The notes beneath the pieces were generated by a model, which saw only the letters and a program-made list of their open reading frames with translations, did no database searches and was not told the origin of the DNA. Of a stretch of 64,000 nt of DNA, positions 24,565-33,832 are shown piece after piece (position 1 is the stretch's first letter; every line of letters begins with the position of its first letter). The translations under genes and the position numbers were made by a program. This DNA is from an uncultured Anaerolineae bacterium (GTDB lineage Bacteria > Chloroflexota > Anaerolineae > J036 > Brachytrichaceae): positions 1 to 64,000 of the forward strand of contig CALGMA010000019.1 in assembly GCA_937959265.1 (NCBI GenBank), given 5' to 3'.

Positions 24565-25626
24565 TTATAAACACTCTCGAATGATCTTGCGCAGCAACTG
24601 CGATTGGCGACGCAGCTCGGTGAGTAAAGCCCACTGGTTGCGCGCCCGGTCGAGGTTGTGCGTCTCGTATGTGACCGGGTAATACACATCGCCGGCCAGA
24701 TAATCGGTCAAGAAACGCAGCGCTTGCATGTAGATCATCAATTCGCCGGCGTAGAACAACAGCTCGCGCTCGAGCGCGGTTAGCACGCCGCGCATTTCGG
24801 ATAAGTAGCCGTCCATCAGCGCAGCGAAGTATGCATCACGCACGACGACGCGCGTCACATCACGCTCCTCTTCCGAGACTGGGCACACATAGGTGCGCAC
24901 CATATCGCCGACATCGGAGAAGATTTTGCCCGGCATCAGTGTGTCTAGATCGATCACGCACACGCCCTCGAACGTATTCTGGTGCAGCAACACGTTGTTG
25001 ATCTTCGCGTCGTGATGCATCAGCCGGTCTGGCAACCCGCCCTCGGCAACCAGGGCGACGTATGTCTCCACGATGGATGCCCCGGCGAGCATGGCCTCGA
25101 TCAGCCCGGCTGCCTTCTGCTTGCGCGCTTCGTCTGCTGAGTCAACGACGCGCTCAAAGGACTCGAAGCGCAGCGCTAGGTTGTGGAAGTTGGGGATCGT
25201 CGGCTGGAAGTCCGACAAATCAATCTCTGCGGTTAACCGGGCCAGCCGACCAAATTGCTTGGCTGCCTCGAAAGCTTGCTTCGGAGAAGTAGCTTCGTTC
25301 AGGGCAACCGTGTATGGCACATAAGGCGTCAGACGCCAGTAGCTTACGCCATCGCGGTATAAATCGTCGCCGGCGATGGTGGGAATAATTCGCGGGAAGA
25401 GGTAATCGGGTTGGGTACGTGCCAGATAGTCGCCGGCCATCCGGTGATTGCGCGCAATGACCTGCGGTTGCTTGAAGACATGGGTGTTGATGCGTTGCAG
25501 GATGTAATGCGCCCCCCCGGCGCGGTCGGTGGCCAGGTAGGTCTTGTTGATGTGGCCGCAGCCAAACGGACGCACGTCGAACCTTTGGGGTTCTAAACCG
25601 TAGGCGGCCAATACGTGCGCGTCCAT
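24565..25626 (-). CDS. NahK-like phosphotransferase (APH/choline kinase fold)
   Basis: 353 residues from the ATG at 25626 (a TTG at 25653 would add nine). HINKTYLATDRAGGAHYIL followed by QRINTHVFKQPQ is very close to N-acetylhexosamine 1-kinases; the catalytic loop is HHDAKINNVLLH and the metal site CVIDLDTLMPG. The likely reaction is ATP-dependent phosphorylation of a sugar such as GlcNAc or GalNAc at C1, as in sugar salvage. It lies between nuoK and nuoL on the same strand, 4 bases from nuoL. A sugar kinase has no known part in complex I; the placement looks like an insertion into the operon. Confidence 0.83.
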   Translation of the reverse strand: MDAHVLAAYGLEPQRFDVRPFGCGHINKTYLATDRAGGAHYILQRINTHVFKQPQVIARNHRMAGDYLARTQPDYLFPRIIPTIAGDDLYRDGVSYWRLTPYVPYTVALNEATSPKQAFEAAKQFGRLARLTAEIDLSDFQPTIPNFHNLALRFESFERVVDSADEARKQKAAGLIEAMLAGASIVETYVALVAEGGLPDRLMHHDAKINNVLLHQNTFEGVCVIDLDTLMPGKIFSDVGDMVRTYVCPVSEEERDVTRVVVRDAYFAALMDGYLSEMRGVLTALERELLFYAGELMIYMQALRFLTDYLAGDVYYPVTYETHNLDRARNQWALLTELRRQSQLLRKIIRECL

Positions 25627-25690
25627 CGTTCGATCGTCGCTGTCGATTCTCAAGGCCCGGAGGCGATTGGGAAGCTGAAGGTGGTGCTCC

Positions 25691-25993
25691 TTACCCTTTC
25701 AGCGCTGCTAGGTCATCCACGTTCGTGCTGTGCTTGGTGCGGAAGATCGTGACGATCAGTGCCAGGCCGACGGCGACCTCGGCTGCAGCAACCGCCATCA
25801 CGAAGAACACGAAAATTTGCCCGTCGAGCTGCACCCAGCGATGGGCATATGCGACGAAGGCGAGGTTGGCTGCGTTGAGCATGAGCTCGACCGACATGAA
25901 AATCAGCAACGCACTCCGGCGCAACAACACACCCAGCACGCCGATGATGAACAAGATAGACGAAAGAAAGGTGACGAAGGTCGTTGAGTCCAT
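25691..25993 (-). CDS. nuoK: NADH-quinone oxidoreductase subunit K
   Basis: 100 residues with three membrane helices. [26 protein letters not shown] carries the conserved glutamate of the proton path (SVELMLN), and [21 protein letters not shown] holds the second one. Length and topology are those of NuoK. It lies 75 bases after nuoJ, a gap without a recognisable element. Confidence 0.96.
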   Translation of the reverse strand: MDSTTFVTFLSSILFIIGVLGVLLRRSALLIFMSVELMLNAANLAFVAYAHRWVQLDGQIFVFFVMAVAAAEVAVGLALIVTIFRTKHSTNVDDLAALKG

Positions 25994-26067
25994 GAGAGTC
26001 TTGTGGCGTATCGTGTATTGTGAACGTGTACAACGTCACACGCAAGGCGCAGCACGTAATAACGCGG

Positions 26068-26568
26068 CTACCTGTTCCGTGTCAGCACTACGGCGCCGAC
26101 CATCGCGACCAGCAGCAGAATAGACACGACTTCGAACGGGAAGACGTAGGGGCCGAACAGCGACAAGCCGACAGCCATCGGGCTAGAATCGGCCAGCGCT
26201 GTCGCCGTCGTGGGCGGCTGCCGGACGAACAGCACATAGAGCGCCAGCCCCAACAGCACGCCACCAAGCGCGATCGCCAGCGGCCGCTGGAATGACATCC
26301 CCGGCGGATTCTCACCCGGACTGAGCCGCTCTGCGCCCAGCAGCATGATGACGAAGAGGAAGAGCACCATGATTGCTCCGGCATACACGCTCACCTGAAC
26401 GACAGCGATGAACGGCGCGTTCAAGACGAGGTAGATCACCGCCCCGACGCCGAAGTTCAGCACCAGGAACAGCGCAGCATAGATAGCATTGCGGCTGAGC
26501 AACAACCCCAGCGCCGAAGCGACGCTCACAGCGCCGAGCACGATGAGGATAGGCAGATCGGGGTTCAT
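26068..26568 (-). CDS. nuoJ: NADH-quinone oxidoreductase subunit J
   Basis: 166 residues with five hydrophobic segments. [30 protein letters not shown] and [23 protein letters not shown] are characteristic of NuoJ, including the [13 protein letters not shown] helix that has the pi-bulge in known structures. The ATG overlaps the end of nuoI by four bases. Membrane-arm subunit next to the quinone site. Confidence 0.95.
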   Translation of the reverse strand: MNPDLPILIVLGAVSVASALGLLLSRNAIYAALFLVLNFGVGAVIYLVLNAPFIAVVQVSVYAGAIMVLFLFVIMLLGAERLSPGENPPGMSFQRPLAIALGGVLLGLALYVLFVRQPPTTATALADSSPMAVGLSLFGPYVFPFEVVSILLLVAMVGAVVLTRNR

Positions 26569-27089
26569 TGGCTTTCGTCAATGGGTGGGAAGGGCAGGAT
26601 GGCGCGGTCGTATTTGCCCGGCGGCGTGCGCTGCGGCGTGGCCGGTACGTTGATCGGCGGCGATTCGAGCAACATCTCTTTGGTGTAGATCATGCTCTCG
26701 CGCGTATAGCCGGTCGGGAACTCGATCGGCTCCAGCACGATCGCGTTCGTTGGGCAGGCGTCTTCGCAGTAGCCACAGAAGATGCAGCGCAGCATATTGA
26801 TCTCATACGTCTTGGCATAGCGTTCGCCTGGCGAATAGCGCTCTTCGTTGGTGTTCTCGCCCGCTTCGACATAGATCGCATCGGCCGGACAAGCTGCCGC
26901 GCACAACGCGCAGCCGATGCAGCGCTCCAGGCCGTCTTCGTAGCGCTTGAGGTGATGACGCCCACGGAAGCGCGCCGACATCGGCTTCTGCTGTTCGGGA
27001 TATTGAATCGTCACCGGCCTGCGCGTTACGGTCTTAAGCACCGTCGCGAAGCCGACCGTGATGCGGGTAAGCACTTCTTTCAAACCCAT
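26565..27089 (-). CDS. nuoI: NADH-quinone oxidoreductase subunit I
   Basis: 174 residues. Two ferredoxin-type sites, [12 protein letters not shown] and [12 protein letters not shown], hold the tetranuclear clusters N6a and N6b that pass electrons to Nuo[16 protein letters not shown] before the first site is the usual approach sequence. It ends in an ATGA-type overlap with nuoJ. The C-terminal 40 residues are Pro-rich, slightly longer than in E. coli. Confidence 0.96.
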   Translation of the reverse strand: MGLKEVLTRITVGFATVLKTVTRRPVTIQYPEQQKPMSARFRGRHHLKRYEDGLERCIGCALCAAACPADAIYVEAGENTNEERYSPGERYAKTYEINMLRCIFCGYCEDACPTNAIVLEPIEFPTGYTRESMIYTKEMLLESPPINVPATPQRTPPGKYDRAILPFPPIDESQ

Positions 27090-27156
27090 CTCTTGTGTTC
27101 AAACTGCTTAGCAATCGGGATTCAGGTAATCGGTTAGGTGACGACCTGACGAGATA

Positions 27157-28158
27157 TTACTGATAACCGGGCACGCCCAGCGCGATCAAGAACGCCGTCA
27201 CGATCACGTTGGCAATTGCCACCGGCGTAAGCACTTTCCAACCGAAGCCCATCAGCCGGTCGTAACGCATACGCGGCAGCGTCGCGCGCGTCCAGATCAT
27301 CAGCAGCAGACACGCGACGACTTTGATCGTGAAATACACGACCGAGAGGATCGGCACCTGATCTACAAACGGCCCGCTCCAGCCGCCAAGAAAGAAGGTG
27401 GCGAACAACGCGCTGATGGCGATCATCTTGACGTATTCGCCCATGAAGAACAGCGCGAACTTCATGCCGCTGTATTCGGTCATGAAGCCGGCAGTCAGTT
27501 CCTGCTCGGCTTCGACCAAGTCGAACGGCGCACGGGCCAACTCGGCCAGTGCGGTGATCGCGAAGATCGCCGCTGCAACTGGTTGGCGGAAGATGAACCA
27601 GCCCAGAATGTTGCCGGGCATTTGCGCTTCGACGATATCGGCCAGGCTCGCGCTCGATGCCATCAATACGACGGCGACGATGGACAAACCCATGCCTAGC
27701 TCGTACGAGATCACCTGTGCCGAGGCGCGCAAGCCGCCCAGCGCGGCATATTTGTTGTTCGACGCCCAGCCGGCCAGTGTGATGCCGTATACCGCCACGC
27801 CCATCACGCCGACCACGTAGAGCGCGCCGACGTTAATGTCACTGGCGAGTTGGAAGGCCGGCCCTTTGCCGACCGGGATCACTGCGAACAGGATGAGCGC
27901 CGGCACCACGACGAGCACGGGGGCGAGGAAGTAGATCGGCTTATCTACCCCCGCGGGGGTGATGCTCTCCTTGAAGATGAGCTTGAGGCCATCGGCCACC
28001 GGTTGGAGCAATCCCAGCGGGCCGGCGCGGTTCGGGCCGATGCGCGCTTGTAAGCGTGCCAGCACCTTGCGCTCCACCAGCGACAGGTAGGCGAAGCCGG
28101 CCAGCAGCACGAAGATCAGCACGACCGACTTCAAAGTGACTTCGAGTAGAACAGGCAT
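27157..28158 (-). CDS. nuoH: NADH-quinone oxidoreductase subunit H
   Basis: 333 residues, eight or more membrane helices. [20 protein letters not shown] is the diagnostic quinone-chamber loop, followed by [33 protein letters not shown] with its glutamates, and [20 protein letters not shown] near the end. It links the peripheral and membrane arms. A strong hairpin lies in the gap upstream, between nuoG and nuoH. Confidence 0.97.
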   Translation of the reverse strand: MPVLLEVTLKSVVLIFVLLAGFAYLSLVERKVLARLQARIGPNRAGPLGLLQPVADGLKLIFKESITPAGVDKPIYFLAPVLVVVPALILFAVIPVGKGPAFQLASDINVGALYVVGVMGVAVYGITLAGWASNNKYAALGGLRASAQVISYELGMGLSIVAVVLMASSASLADIVEAQMPGNILGWFIFRQPVAAAIFAITALAELARAPFDLVEAEQELTAGFMTEYSGMKFALFFMGEYVKMIAISALFATFFLGGWSGPFVDQVPILSVVYFTIKVVACLLLMIWTRATLPRMRYDRLMGFGWKVLTPVAIANVIVTAFLIALGVPGYQ

Positions 28159-28189
28159 GCTTTTATTTCGCGTTTCTCCACTTTCACCC

Positions 28190-28224
28190 TTCGCCGCGCG
28201 CTATGTGCGTGAGCGCGCGGCGAA
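28190..28224 (-). repeat. Strong intercistronic hairpin between nuoG and nuoH
   Basis: A perfect 13-bp GC-rich stem, TTCGCCGCGCGCT (28190-28202) with AGCGCGCGGCGAA (28212-28224) and a 9-base loop, fills most of the 81-base gap. There is no U-run, so it is more likely an RNA processing, stability or partial-attenuation element than a full terminator. Confidence 0.65.
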
Positions 28225-28239
28225 AGATGTCGAATCTCC

Positions 28240-30537
28240 CTAGGCAATCTCCTGCGCCGGGACGATGTGCGACGCAAGCACGGCGCTGCGGCGGACCAGT
28301 TCGCCATCACGATAGAGCGGTCGCGGCCGGCGTTCCAGGCCGACGACGGTCGGCTCGGGCACAACCCTGTCGTATGGACGCACACCGGCCGGATCACGCT
28401 CGGCGTCGCTGGCATAGCGCACACCCAGGCCGCCGGTATTGTCGTATACCGTGCCACCATAGTACAGGTCGCCGCGTCCCATCGGCGGCCATTGCGGCTC
28501 GCTCTCGCTGATCGCCTCGTAGGACAGCCCGCTGTAGTGCGGGATACTGCGTGCAAGGTCGGCGAAGATGTGCAGCGGCCCCTGGAAGCCCCAGTTGTGG
28601 CTGAGTCGTTTGGCGATCTCCTGCGCCACCCACCAATCCGGCCGGGCTTCGCCCAACGGAGGGAGTGCGCGGTAGAAGCGCTGCACGCGCCGGTCGCCGC
28701 TGGTGAATGTGCCTTCACGTTCGGCAAAGCTCAGGGCAGGCAGTACCACATCGGCTTGCTTTGCCAGCTCCGTCATGAACAGCTCTTGCACGACGGTGAA
28801 CCCGGCGGACGGCGCGTCGCTCGCATCGCCCACGCCGATCAACCAGGCCATCTCGAATTGAGAATCGAGAATCGAGCCTCGAGCATCCGTCCTGACTTTG
28901 CCGTTCGCGCCGTTGGACGCGGCTGCGCTCTCAGTACCCATCGTCATGTCGAAGACGCCTTGCGTGTTGGCGTGGGGATAGAGCGGCAACAAACCGCTAT
29001 CGGCATTGCCGGCGTGGTCGGTAGCGATCAGTAAATTCGCCAGACCCTGCGCCAGGGCGCGCGCGCTGGGGCTGTCGAGCTGCTCATCGCCGAAGACGAT
29101 CAGCAAGTTGCGGGCGTCTTTCAACGAATCTTTCGCGATGAGTTCCTCGCTCCGGTCGGCGACCCACTGGGCAGCATAGCCAGGCTCGTAGCGATGAATC
29201 GCCCGCGCGTAACGATGCATCTTTGTGCTGCGCGAATGAGCGATGACCAGCGCCGCGCCGCGATCCACTACGGCCTGACGCAAACGCAAGAACCACACCG
29301 GCGCTTGCTCTTCCACATCGCCGTTCACCACGAGGATCACATCGCCCTTGCCCAGGTGAGCGAAGTTGGTATGCATGCCCACGCCGAAGGCGCGCGCCAC
29401 ATCCGCATAGTGCGCCGGCACAGACGGCGACATGCCAATTGCGCCGTTCAGCGCACGCATGAGCTTGGCCACGAGGTAGGCGTCCTCATTGGCGATCCGG
29501 TCGCCGACGACGGCGGCCACGCTTGTCCCTGCAGCCTTCAACCGCTCGCCCACCAACTGCAAGGCTTGCTCCCACGTCGCCTCAACCAGCCGGCCGTCGC
29601 GCCGGATCATCGGCTGGCGCAGGCGATCTTCGGCGCGAGTGAAGTGATGCACATAGCGCCCTTTGTCGCAAATCCAGATTTCGTTGACTTGCTCGTTCTG
29701 GCGCGGCATGATGCGCTTGACCTCGTAGTCGCCGGTCTTCGTTTCCAGCCGGGTGTTCAGCGTGATGTTGCAACCGACCGGACAGTGCGTGCACAGGCTC
29801 TGTGTGCTGGCCAACTCCCACGGTCTGGCCTTGAAGCGGAAGTCCGCCGTGGTCAGCGCGCCCACCGGGCAGATGTCGGTCGTGTTGCCGCCGAAGTACG
29901 AGTCGAACGGCGGGTCGCTGAAGGTGATGATTTCCATGCCCCGCCCACGGTCATGGAACTGCAGCACGTGGTCGTCGGCGATCTCATCTTGGAAGCGGAT
30001 GCAGCGTGAGCACTGGATGCAGCGTTCACGGTCGAGATAGATCAGGTCGCCGAGCGGCACATGCTTCTCGTTGTGGAACTTGGCGTCGTAGTCGAAGCGG
30101 CTGACGCCGGGGCCGAAGCCCAGCGTCAAATTCTGCAACGGGCACTCGCCGCCTTTGTCGCAAATTGGGCAATCGAGCGGGTGGGAGGTGAGCAGAAATT
30201 CTAGGATGTCTTCGCGCGCGGCGCGCACCTGCTCGGTCGCCGTGCGGACGACCATGCCCTCGCTGACCGGCGTGGTGCAGGCCGTCGTCAACTTGGGCAT
30301 GAAGGCAATCACGACGTTACCCTGTTCGTCGCGCACCGGCTGTTTGGTTGCTGGGTCTATCTTCGGCGTGCCGATATCCACCAGGCACATGCGGCACATG
30401 CCCACTGGCTTGAGCTTGGGGTGGTAGCAAAACACCGGGATGTCGTTCTCGATCTTCTTTGCCGCATCCACCACCAGCGTGCCCTTGGGCACCGACACAG
30501 GCACGCCGTCAATCGTCAGATTCACTAAATCAGCCAT
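28240..30537 (-). CDS. nuoG: NADH-quinone oxidoreductase subunit G
   Basis: 765 residues. N-terminal [2Fe-2S] site (CYHPKLKPVGMCRMCLVDIG ... CTTPV), then HPLDCPICDKGGECPLQN (N5 region), CIQCSRCIRF (4Fe-4S) and a molybdopterin-oxidoreductase-like Fe-S site CTHCPVGCN (N7-type), followed by a large, degenerate molybdopterin-binding-like domain. It relays electrons from NuoEF toward NuoI. Near residues 550-560 the coding DNA contains short GAATCGAG repeats (28858-28882), a low-complexity patch in an otherwise variable region. Confidence 0.96.
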   Translation of the reverse strand: MADLVNLTIDGVPVSVPKGTLVVDAAKKIENDIPVFCYHPKLKPVGMCRMCLVDIGTPKIDPATKQPVRDEQGNVVIAFMPKLTTACTTPVSEGMVVRTATEQVRAAREDILEFLLTSHPLDCPICDKGGECPLQNLTLGFGPGVSRFDYDAKFHNEKHVPLGDLIYLDRERCIQCSRCIRFQDEIADDHVLQFHDRGRGMEIITFSDPPFDSYFGGNTTDICPVGALTTADFRFKARPWELASTQSLCTHCPVGCNITLNTRLETKTGDYEVKRIMPRQNEQVNEIWICDKGRYVHHFTRAEDRLRQPMIRRDGRLVEATWEQALQLVGERLKAAGTSVAAVVGDRIANEDAYLVAKLMRALNGAIGMSPSVPAHYADVARAFGVGMHTNFAHLGKGDVILVVNGDVEEQAPVWFLRLRQAVVDRGAALVIAHSRSTKMHRYARAIHRYEPGYAAQWVADRSEELIAKDSLKDARNLLIVFGDEQLDSPSARALAQGLANLLIATDHAGNADSGLLPLYPHANTQGVFDMTMGTESAAASNGANGKVRTDARGSILDSQFEMAWLIGVGDASDAPSAGFTVVQELFMTELAKQADVVLPALSFAEREGTFTSGDRRVQRFYRALPPLGEARPDWWVAQEIAKRLSHNWGFQGPLHIFADLARSIPHYSGLSYEAISESEPQWPPMGRGDLYYGGTVYDNTGGLGVRYASDAERDPAGVRPYDRVVPEPTVVGLERRPRPLYRDGELVRRSAVLASHIVPAQEIA

Positions 30538-30540
30538 ACC

Positions 30541-31554
30541 TCATCGTTTCACTTGCACATCGCCGGGCAGCGCCACTTCGATGACGATGCCACTGGTTTT
30601 CGACGCCTTTACGCGCCCAATCGCTTCGATCTCATCGCCCGCTTTCAGCTTAATGCGTTTCGCCACTACTTGATACAGGCGCAGGCGTTGCGCGCCGGTC
30701 TCGTCCTTGATCCACACGTCGCTGCCGTTGTCGAACGGCTCGATACGGACAACCTCGCCGATCACCCGCACGATCGCATTGTGGTCATTGCCGCTGATCT
30801 CGGACAGGGCATACTGTTTCACATCACGCGCGGGCGGCGCGACTGCGACGCGAATTCGGCTTGCCGAGCCCGGTGTGATCTCCAGATTGCCGCCGAAGGC
30901 GTTCACTTCGCCCGTCACGCTCAGCATCGCCCCGACGTTGATCTGCTCGGGCTTGACCAGCGCATCGAACACGTTCTCGAAGATCGTGATTGTGATCTGG
31001 CCGGTATCGTCTCCCAGCCGCAGTTTGAAGCCGGCAGAAAAGTTGGACGCTTCGACGACTACGCCTTGCACTGCCACTATCCGATCTACGTCGCCAGCGC
31101 CGATCGCTCCAATTGCCAGCGGCGTAATCGGCGGCGCAGGCTTGACGATCACCACGTCCGTTCCACGCACCGGCACGATCTGCGCTTCCTTTTTGTTGAA
31201 GAAGTCTATCTTGCCGGTGACGTTCACCGTTGCGCCTTCGATCAAACGATCCGGCCCCGGCGCTTGTTTCAACTCCCGGTCGAACAGCACCAGCGTGATC
31301 TTGCCGGTGTCATCGCCGACCACATAGCGCATGCCGGATTTGAACCGGCGCTCGCTCTGGATTACGCCCTGGATTGTGACGAACTTGCCTTTGTATTCAG
31401 TTGTGATCTTGCCGATCGGCGTGACGATTTTCTCCGCCGCATGCGCCGGCAGCCACTCGGCCAGCATCAATAGCGCTGCGGCCAGACACGCCGCACGCGC
31501 CCGCTTTGCGTCCGCAGCGGCGCGTTGCTCAGGTCGTCCTCCGAAAGCCGGCAT
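30541..31554 (-). CDS. Secreted protein with three OB-fold domains, inside the nuo operon
   Basis: 337 residues with a signal peptide (about residues 20-40, ending AHAAE). Three similar modules follow, each built as VTIQGVIQSERRF... VGDDTGKITLVLF ... VNVTGKI, VAVQGVVVEAS... LGDDTGQITITIF ... LSVTGEV, and VRVIGEVVRIE... IKDETGAQRLRLY ... IEAIGRV. This is the OB-fold nucleic-acid-binding-like pattern (tRNA_anti/YdeI-like) found also in exported proteins. It is packed between nuoF (7 bases) and nuoG (3 bases). Ligand unknown; a related three-module protein is at 48598-49644. A role in complex I is not supported by anything beyond location. Confidence 0.78.
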   Translation of the reverse strand: MPAFGGRPEQRAAADAKRARAACLAAALLMLAEWLPAHAAEKIVTPIGKITTEYKGKFVTIQGVIQSERRFKSGMRYVVGDDTGKITLVLFDRELKQAPGPDRLIEGATVNVTGKIDFFNKKEAQIVPVRGTDVVIVKPAPPITPLAIGAIGAGDVDRIVAVQGVVVEASNFSAGFKLRLGDDTGQITITIFENVFDALVKPEQINVGAMLSVTGEVNAFGGNLEITPGSASRIRVAVAPPARDVKQYALSEISGNDHNAIVRVIGEVVRIEPFDNGSDVWIKDETGAQRLRLYQVVAKRIKLKAGDEIEAIGRVKASKTSGIVIEVALPGDVQVKR

Positions 31555-31561
31555 GGATCAA

Positions 31562-32926
31562 TCAGTGACGGGCGATGACGCCTTCGGGTCCGGCGACCAC
31601 GCCCTCGCGGATCAACTCGTCGGTGTAGCCGTTCATCTTGCCGCCTTGATGGTTGGCGATGAACGCTTCGTATTCCGCCCGGAAGTGCTTGAGCGTGCTT
31701 TGCATAGGCGACGTGGCGAATTCGCCCAGCAAGCAGAAACACTTGCCGGCCATCTGCCCGGCTACCTCGCCGATCATGTCCACGTCCGCCAACGTGCCAT
31801 GTCCGGAGAGGATTTTGTCGTAGAGCTTGAGCGCCCAGTAGGTGCCTTCGCGGCAGGGCGTGCACTTGCCGCAGCTCTCGTGCTTGAAGAAGCGCACCAT
31901 CTTGCGCGCCGCCCAGACGATGTCCACCGTGTCGTCGAGGATGACGAAGGAAGCCGAGCCGAGGATCGAGCCGGCCGCCTGCACGCTCTCGTAGTCCAGC
32001 TTGGTGTCGAGCAGGTTGGCCGGCAGGATCGGTGCGGACGAGCCGGCGGGCAGCACACCCTTCACCGGCCGACCGTCAATCGTTCCGCCGGCCATCTCGA
32101 TCAACTCGCGGATGGTGTATTTGCCCAGCGGCAGTTCATAGTTGCCCGGCTTGTTCACGCGCCCGCTCACGCAAAAGATCTTCGTGCCGGGGCTTTTCTC
32201 CGTGCCGTACTGGCGATACCATTGCGCCCCGTGCAGCACGATGGGGGGCACATTGGCCAGCGTCTCGACGTTGTTGATCACCGTCGGCTTGGCGTACAAG
32301 CCTTGCACGGCCGGGAACGGGGGGCGCAGGCGTGGCTGGCCGAGCTGGCCTTCCAGCGACGACAACAGCGCCGTCTCTTCGCCGCAGATATACGCGCCGG
32401 CGCCGAGATGGATATGAATGTCTAGGTCGAAGCCGCTGCCAAGCACGTTCTTGCCCAGCATGCCGTGAGCGTAGGCCTCATCTATCGCCCGTTGCAGCGT
32501 CTTGGCCGGCTCGTAGAACTCGCCGCGCAGGTAGATATAGCTTGTGTTGGCCTGCACCGCATACGCGCAAAGCGCCACGCCCTCGATGAGCTGGTGTGGG
32601 TTGCCGTCAATGATCTGGTGATCCTTGAATGTGCCGGCCTCGCTCTCGTCGCCGTTGACCACGACATATTTGGGGAAGATGTCCTTGGGGATGAAGCCCC
32701 ACTTCACGCCGGCGGGGAAGCCTGCGCCGCCGCGGCCACGTAGGCCGCTGTCCTTGACGACATTGATCACTTCGTCCGGCTTCATCGTCGTCAGCGCCTT
32801 CTTCCAGGCGGCGTAACCGTCGTTGGCGACGTAAACCTCGTACTCGCGAATATTTGGCACGTCAATGTCGCGCAGCAGCACGTGCCGGTCCATCGTCTTA
32901 TTCTTCGTCCCGTAAAATCCAGACAT
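31562..32926 (-). CDS. nuoF: NADH-quinone oxidoreductase subunit F
   Basis: 454 residues. GLRGRGGAGFPAGVKWGF is the NADH/FMN loop, GAGAYICGEETALLSSLEG the second FMN region, and ESCGKCTPCREG with a later CLLGEFA the ligands of the 4Fe-4S cluster N3. It oxidises NADH at the tip of the peripheral arm with NuoE. Its C-terminus (PEGVIARH) is 7 bases from the OB-fold gene. Confidence 0.97.
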   Translation of the reverse strand: MSGFYGTKNKTMDRHVLLRDIDVPNIREYEVYVANDGYAAWKKALTTMKPDEVINVVKDSGLRGRGGAGFPAGVKWGFIPKDIFPKYVVVNGDESEAGTFKDHQIIDGNPHQLIEGVALCAYAVQANTSYIYLRGEFYEPAKTLQRAIDEAYAHGMLGKNVLGSGFDLDIHIHLGAGAYICGEETALLSSLEGQLGQPRLRPPFPAVQGLYAKPTVINNVETLANVPPIVLHGAQWYRQYGTEKSPGTKIFCVSGRVNKPGNYELPLGKYTIRELIEMAGGTIDGRPVKGVLPAGSSAPILPANLLDTKLDYESVQAAGSILGSASFVILDDTVDIVWAARKMVRFFKHESCGKCTPCREGTYWALKLYDKILSGHGTLADVDMIGEVAGQMAGKCFCLLGEFATSPMQSTLKHFRAEYEAFIANHQGGKMNGYTDELIREGVVAGPEGVIARH

Positions 32927-32944
32927 ACCCCTTCACTCCACACA

Positions 32945-33298
32945 TTAAGCCAACATTGCCCGCATGGGTTGCAGCGAGCGCTTGAACGGATCCAAGATTA
33001 ACCCTAGCACCTCGAGTGTCACTGCGCCGAGGAGCGCTTCGTCGCCCGGCTCGCCCAGGATGACCGGGCTGGTGCCGTCCTCGCCGGCCAGCGCGATATG
33101 CGCTTCCGAGATCGGCCGGCGGACGGTCGTGCCATCGGCCCGCGTGAACGTCATCTGGCGCTTCGGTTGTAGTTCCAAAGCGCGCCACACGGCATCGGGC
33201 AACAACGTGTAGGTTGCGCCGCTGTCCACTAAAAAGTTCACGCGGGCTTGCTTGCCGGTCGGACCGGTCACCACGCCCTCAATAAAAGTCAGTCCCAC
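32945..33298 (-). CDS. Retropepsin-like aspartic protease, clan AA
   Basis: 117 residues if the GTG at 33298 is used; the frame is open further upstream only as a shadow of nuoE. The stop of nuoE ends at 33301, two bases away. FLVDSGATYTLLP holds the D-S-G-A catalytic motif, and ALLGAVTLEVLGLILDPF is the typical hydrophobic-Gly flap-side end of bacterial single-domain retropepsins, which work as dimers. The substrate is unknown. Similar small proteases are common as stand-alone genes; being fixed between nuoE and nuoF is unusual. Confidence 0.8.
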   Translation of the reverse strand: MGLTFIEGVVTGPTGKQARVNFLVDSGATYTLLPDAVWRALELQPKRQMTFTRADGTTVRRPISEAHIALAGEDGTSPVILGEPGDEALLGAVTLEVLGLILDPFKRSLQPMRAMLA

Positions 33299-33300
33299 GT

Positions 33301-33777
33301 TTAGCTCCGCGAAAGCTCGTCGAGCATCCGGTCGAACGATTCTTCGGTGAGTTCGTAGCGATACTCGCGGTTCACCTGCGCCACCGGCGCGCGGTCGCAC
33401 GCTGCGATGCACATCACGGTGTTCAGAGTGAACTTGCCGTCGGGGGTGGTCTGTCCGGCGCGGATGCCCAGCTTCTTCTCGCAATGGGTGACGAACTTGT
33501 CTGCGCCGCGCAGCGCACATGGCAGGTCGTCGCACACGTCAATCACATACCGGCCGACCGGCTGCTCGTAGAACATGGTGTAGAAGCCGACGATGCTCTT
33601 CACCTCGGTCGGGTCGCAGCCAATGATCTCGGCCACTTCGCGGATGGCCTCGTCGCTGCAGTAGCCGTATTCCTCCTGTGCGATATACAGCAACGGCATG
33701 ACGGCGCTGCGCTTGCGCTCCGGCGGATATTTGGCCAGCACTTGCTCGATGTCGGCGGCTCGCTTTTCTTTAAGCAT
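33301..33777 (-). CDS. nuoE: NADH-quinone oxidoreductase subunit E
   Basis: 158 residues of the thioredoxin-like [2Fe-2S] family. GFYTMFYEQPVGRYVIDVCDDLPC supplies the first two cysteines and CIAACDRAP the second two, binding cluster N1a. An N-terminal helical part (LAKYPPERKRSAVMPLLYIAQEEYG) is as usual. It partners NuoF. A hairpin lies in the 54-base gap from nuoD. Confidence 0.96.
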   Translation of the reverse strand: MLKEKRAADIEQVLAKYPPERKRSAVMPLLYIAQEEYGYCSDEAIREVAEIIGCDPTEVKSIVGFYTMFYEQPVGRYVIDVCDDLPCALRGADKFVTHCEKKLGIRAGQTTPDGKFTLNTVMCIAACDRAPVAQVNREYRYELTEESFDRMLDELSRS

Positions 33778-33799
33778 TTCTACTCACTAACAGTCCGGC

Positions 33800-33832
33800 A
33801 GCGGGTCATTGCGAGTGACCGAATGACCCGCT
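33800..33832 (-). repeat. Hairpin abutting the nuoD stop codon, nuoD-nuoE gap
   Basis: AGCGGGTCATT (33800-33810) and AATGACCCGCT (33822-33832) form a perfect 11-bp stem with an 11-base loop. Its last base touches the nuoD stop codon. No U-run. Confidence 0.6.

Noticed and set aside
32945..33298. Retropepsin-like gene as a retroelement remnant
   Set aside because: No reverse transcriptase, integrase or repeats nearby; bacterial clan AA proteases of this size occur as ordinary genes.
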